Of a stretch of DNA of 64,000 nt, positions 61,474-64,000 are shown piece after piece. The position numbers and the translations under genes are program-made. The notes under the pieces are model-generated. The model made no database searches. It saw only the letters and a list, made by a program, of their open reading frames with translations, and was not told the DNA's origin. Each line of letters begins with the position of its first letter. Position 1 is the first letter of the stretch. The stretch is from Epilithonimonas caeni DSM 17710 (GTDB taxonomy: Bacteria > Bacteroidota > Bacteroidia > Flavobacteriales > Weeksellaceae): NCBI RefSeq assembly GCF_000426465.1, contig NZ_KE384528.1, positions 51,488 through 115,487 on the forward strand, in the 5' to 3' direction.

Positions 61474-62949
61474 CTATCGTTTTTTTCTTTTACGTCGTTT
61501 CTTGTTTTCCTCTTCTGCAGGGTCTTTTCCTGTTCCCCCGGATGATTTTCTGAACTCGAAGATCATATCGTTAATACTTTTGGTCATCTCTTTTGAAAAA
61601 TCTTCATTTTTGTTTGCGAACTCTGATTCTTGATCTTTAGTTGGATATAGGAAGTTTAGATATTCTTTTTCACCAATCAAATATTTCAGTTCTCCTACAT
61701 AATGCAGCCTTTCATGGACTGCATAATATTTTCCTTCGTCTGATCTTATTAATTTAACCTCCGGATTATTTTGAGTTTTGAGATATTGCCTTAAATCATT
61801 TTTAACAGAATTGAAGATTTCTTTATTTTTTCTTTTCCTGGTTTCAAACAACATAAAATCACTTGGGGCATTTTCTAGATCTTTAACTTTCAAATGTTTT
61901 TGCAGAACCTGCTTTGAAATGTCATCCGAAATGTTGTAATCTTTCAAACTTTCAAAAAGCCTCTTATCGATCATTTCAGAAGTAAACTCAAAAAGCTCAT
62001 TCATTTTCATGATCTCGCTTCCCTTGTAGACCGTTCCTGTTTTATGATCTATCAACGTGTAACCGAAAGGTGTTTTCCCATCTTTATGATGGAATACGAT
62101 GTCTATCCCGAACATATCTCTGAGCTTCTTCTGTAGTTCGCTTTCAAATTCAATTTTAGGTTTCCAGTCCTCATTTTGTTTGTCTTCCGGAAGCATTGCT
62201 TCCTGCTCTCTTCGATCTTCTACTTTAAAAACTTTATTGGAACTTAGATCTTTGTATTTTGAAAGAATGGCTTTAAGCTGCTTGGCTCTTTGATTGTTCT
62301 GTGCAGTAGTAAGTATTAAATGGTTTCCCGAAATGGTCTTTACACTCACTCCGTTTTTCAAAATATCAAAAGCATTATTATTGTTTTTGTTCTGAGAAAG
62401 TCGGTAGCCTCCTCTTAGCATCAGTAGCTCCATCTGCTTTAGTGTACCATATTTATAAGCCAGTAATTTCTCAATCCGCTCTTCTGCATTCAATCCGTAC
62501 AATTTTTCCATCACAAGAGCTAATGCTTTTTGAGCCTTCAACTTTTCATAACTGTCATTGATTTTCTTACCTGAAGATTTATCTACTCTTGTTGAAACAA
62601 TATGAACATGTCTGTTTTCTGTATCATTGTGGAAGACTACAATGAATGGCTGTTCACCATACTTCATTTCATCCATAAAGTTTTCTGCAATCTTTGTCAA
62701 CTCTTCTTTAGAATGTTCTTGAAACTTGGTAGAGATCATCGCATGAAATTGCGGTTTTTCAATCTTTGTGCTTTGGAAAGAAATTGAGGCCAGATAATTT
62801 CTGACTTCTTCTTTTGTTGAATTTTCATTAATAAACGATGGGAAGTTTTTCATCAGCATCAATTCACCTTTGCCCTTGTCAACTTTTTTGTCATTATACT
62901 CTACACCTGGAAAGTGGATTCCCGCAGGATCTAATACCTTTACGATCAT
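61474..62949 (-). CDS. mobB: relaxase (MobB/MOBP type)
   Basis: These 491 residues carry in the N-terminal third the metal-binding histidine motif HNDTENRHVHIVSTRVD (around 107-123). An N-terminal region, QFHAMISTKFQEHSKEE, follows the Relaxase/VirD2 family layout. The middle and C-terminal parts are helical and end in a very basic tail (DPAEEENKKRRKRKKR) that could serve as the transfer signal. It nicks oriT and leads the strand into the recipient. It overlaps the upstream gene by 4 bases. Confidence 0.88.
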   Translation of the reverse strand: MIVKVLDPAGIHFPGVEYNDKKVDKGKGELMLMKNFPSFINENSTKEEVRNYLASISFQSTKIEKPQFHAMISTKFQEHSKEELTKIAENFMDEMKYGEQPFIVVFHNDTENRHVHIVSTRVDKSSGKKINDSYEKLKAQKALALVMEKLYGLNAEERIEKLLAYKYGTLKQMELLMLRGGYRLSQNKNNNNAFDILKNGVSVKTISGNHLILTTAQNNQRAKQLKAILSKYKDLSSNKVFKVEDRREQEAMLPEDKQNEDWKPKIEFESELQKKLRDMFGIDIVFHHKDGKTPFGYTLIDHKTGTVYKGSEIMKMNELFEFTSEMIDKRLFESLKDYNISDDISKQVLQKHLKVKDLENAPSDFMLFETRKRKNKEIFNSVKNDLRQYLKTQNNPEVKLIRSDEGKYYAVHERLHYVGELKYLIGEKEYLNFLYPTKDQESEFANKNEDFSKEMTKSINDMIFEFRKSSGGTGKDPAEEENKKRRKRKKR

Positions 62950-63320
62950 TTCCCCAGCATTCTATAAATCTTCATGAAAATTTCATTCTGCTCATTTTTC
63001 AATTTTTCAATCTCTGCAAGTTTTTGTGAAAAATTTCTCAAATCTTTCTCAGAAACAAATTTTTGCAAATTTGCTATTCTTGCAATCTGATTGATATTGG
63101 TTTCAATTTTTATAAAAATGTTGTCTTGTTTTTCAATGAACTTCAGCACTTTTCTCCTTTCGTTATCCATCATTCTATTTTCAACTGAATTAATGATCAA
63201 CTGGGTAAGAGAGACCTGTCTTTCTGAACAGAATTTTTTCCAAAGTTTCTTCTTTTCTTTCTCTATTCTGATTTCAATTCTTATTCTTTCCGATTTGTTC
63301 TCCATTCTTAGTTTTTCCAT
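62946..63320 (-). CDS. mobA: MobA/MobC-like relaxosome accessory protein
   Basis: These 124 residues start with an arginine- and lysine-rich helix (RIRIEIRIEKEKKKLWKKFC). The ribbon-helix-helix-type segment SLTQLIINSVENRM follows, then a C-terminal coil containing INQIARIANLQKF, the usual MobC-family motif region. It helps the relaxase recognise oriT. It is the first gene of the mob/tra operon; the probable oriT is just upstream. Confidence 0.82.
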   Translation of the reverse strand: MEKLRMENKSERIRIEIRIEKEKKKLWKKFCSERQVSLTQLIINSVENRMMDNERRKVLKFIEKQDNIFIKIETNINQIARIANLQKFVSEKDLRNFSQKLAEIEKLKNEQNEIFMKIYRMLGK

Positions 63321-63402
63321 ATGTCAGAATAAACTGACTTCAAACATTTCGATTGTCATATATTCAGCAAAAATGATTTTTCATTTAATGAAGCGCAATA
63401 GT

Positions 63403-63448
63403 TTTAAGACTACCAAACCTAAATAGTCTTAAACAGACCCAAATAGTA
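63403..63448 (-). promoter_or_regulatory. shared periodic element, copy 3, overlapping a 10-bp inverted repeat (probable oriT/operator)
   Basis: CCTAAATAGTCTTAAA (63418-63433) repeats the core of copy 1. TTTAAGACTA (63403-63412) and TAGTCTTAAA (63424-63433) form a perfect 10-bp inverted repeat with an 11-base spacer. It lies 83-128 bp upstream of mobA. Confidence 0.6.
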
Positions 63449-63940
63449 CTATTATTTAAATTTCTAAAGAAGCAAGAGATATTGTCATATGTAAAACATC
63501 AGAAATTTGAAAAGCAACGCTGTCTAATTAAAAATTATTATTACTAATTGCGCATCTTCTTTTTTTTCTAAATCTCTTTAAAGAAGAAAAATGAGTTCCG
63601 AAGTTTTTCCCCCTTTTTGTAAAAAAGGCAAGAAGGTCTTTGCCTGGTTAAACTTGAAAAGTTTGTCCGGACAAAGACACATCTTGCTAATTAAATGCGC
63701 CTATTTTTTTAGAGGTCTTAAATAGCCTCTGATAATACTATTCATTTTTTTTAAATCATTGATATTCAGTAACAGTTATTTGAAAATTAACATACTTGAT
63801 AAATGATTAAAAATGTTGATTGCAGAAAAAAATGAAAAATTTCATGTATGATTACATTGATTATACAAGCATTAACATATTGGAATTAAGCTATTTAAAC
63901 ATTTCAATCTTGTGCTATAAATAGATATACCAATTAATAT
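63449..63940. other. non-coding, repeat-rich region upstream of the mob operon
   Basis: No gene is seen. Structures: AGGCAA (63626-63631) pairs with TTGCCT (63640-63645); a perfect 14-bp palindrome TTTGTCCGGACAAA lies at 63662-63675; AGAGG (63711-63715) pairs with CCTCT (63726-63730). Position and content suit an oriT region or a regulatory leader. Confidence 0.5.
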
Positions 63941-64000
63941 TTTGACAGGGTATAATTCTGAGACCTACTGTTATTTTGATAGGGTATAATTCTGAGACCT
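63941..64000. repeat. 26-bp direct repeat, two copies at the window edge
   Basis: Two 26-bp copies (63941-63966 and 63975-64000) differ at one base (GACAGGG versus GATAGGG) and share GGGTATAATTCTGAGACCT, with an 8-bp spacer, a 34-bp period. The array may continue outside the window. Confidence 0.75.

Larger units (their letters stand above)
9459..64000. mobile_element. integrative and conjugative element with plasmid-type replicon (left part to window edge)
   Basis: The region from the tRNA fragment to the right edge carries a repressor, DUF3853 protein, Rep_3-type initiator with iterons, a full set of Bacteroidetes-type conjugation genes, a relaxase, an IS, and toxin cargo. All housekeeping genes lie to the left of 9417. 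No integrase gene is present in the visible part, so it should lie beyond 64000 near attR. An integrated conjugative plasmid is an equivalent description, given the iteron origin. Confidence 0.85.

Noticed and set aside
63941..64000. Start of a CRISPR array
   Set aside because: The two copies are separated by only 8 bp, too short for CRISPR spacers, and no cas gene is seen.

Overview
The window is low-GC Bacteroidota DNA, most likely from the family Weeksellaceae (Chryseobacterium, Elizabethkingia or relatives). This rests on T9SS type A sorting domains, TAnnTTTG-type -7 promoter boxes, Bacteroidetes tra gene order (DUF4133, DUF4134, DUF4138 and TraG/I/J/K/M/N-like proteins) and DUF6443-type Rhs proteins. 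The genus is inferred from protein style only.

Layout. (1) 1-9416 is conserved chromosome: parC (cut by the window edge), a small membrane protein and parE in one operon, then a T9SS-secreted protein, ychF, a DUF721 gene, a membrane 'site-specific recombinase' family gene and mtgA. (2) At 9417-9459 lies only the 3' part of a tRNA-Arg(TCT) gene. I read it as the left attachment site (attL) of an integrated conjugative element that fills the rest of the window and runs past its right edge. (3) 9.7-15.0 kb is a plasmid-like replication and control module: a phage-type repressor with an 18-bp palindromic operator, a DUF3853 protein, a winged-helix replication protein, a Rep_3-type initiator and nine 17-bp iterons spaced mostly 22 bp apart. 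(4) 15-21.3 kb holds small membrane and secreted proteins of unknown role, an IS3-type element that split a small membrane-protein gene, and a YadA-head-repeat surface protein. (5) 21.3-31.9 kb holds a Fic AMPylase, a giant Toprim/N6-methylase/SNF2 helicase protein, a lipoprotein and a RadC/JAB-domain protein. (6) 32-45 kb is a secreted Rhs polymorphic-toxin locus: a T9SS sorting-domain protein, a large RHS/DUF5977 protein, a tail-fibre-like coiled-coil protein, the main Rhs protein with a ParB-like toxin tip, its pentapeptide-repeat immunity candidate, and a graveyard of displaced tips and immunity genes. One displaced tip resembles the EF-Tu-targeting TreTu family. (7) 45-63.3 kb is the conjugation operon, read right to left: MobA/C-like protein, relaxase, ParA, TraB-like protein, membrane protein, DUF4134, DUF4133, VirB4 (TraG), four related periplasmic proteins, TraJ, TraK, TraL, TraM, TraN, a small protein, the VirD4 coupling ATPase, an M23 peptidase and a 238-aa protein. 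(8) 63.3-64.0 kb is non-coding, rich in inverted repeats, and is the likely oriT region.

The parts would form an element that can integrate in tRNA-Arg, replicate theta-style from its iterons, and transfer through a Bacteroidetes type IV secretion system while carrying toxins and host-interaction cargo. Four things stand out. The VirB4 ATPase carries a complete DnaJ J-domain with its HPD motif between Walker A and Walker B. The Fic enzyme and the last protein of the tra operon share the same Arg-rich C-terminal tail and a related terminator, possibly a secretion-signal cassette. A periodic element (a 38-bp match at two sites, a shorter core at the third) lies upstream of three leftward operons and looks like a regulon-wide operator. 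The Rhs locus keeps recognisable fossils of at least three earlier toxin tips. No integrase gene is visible; it would be expected beyond the right edge.
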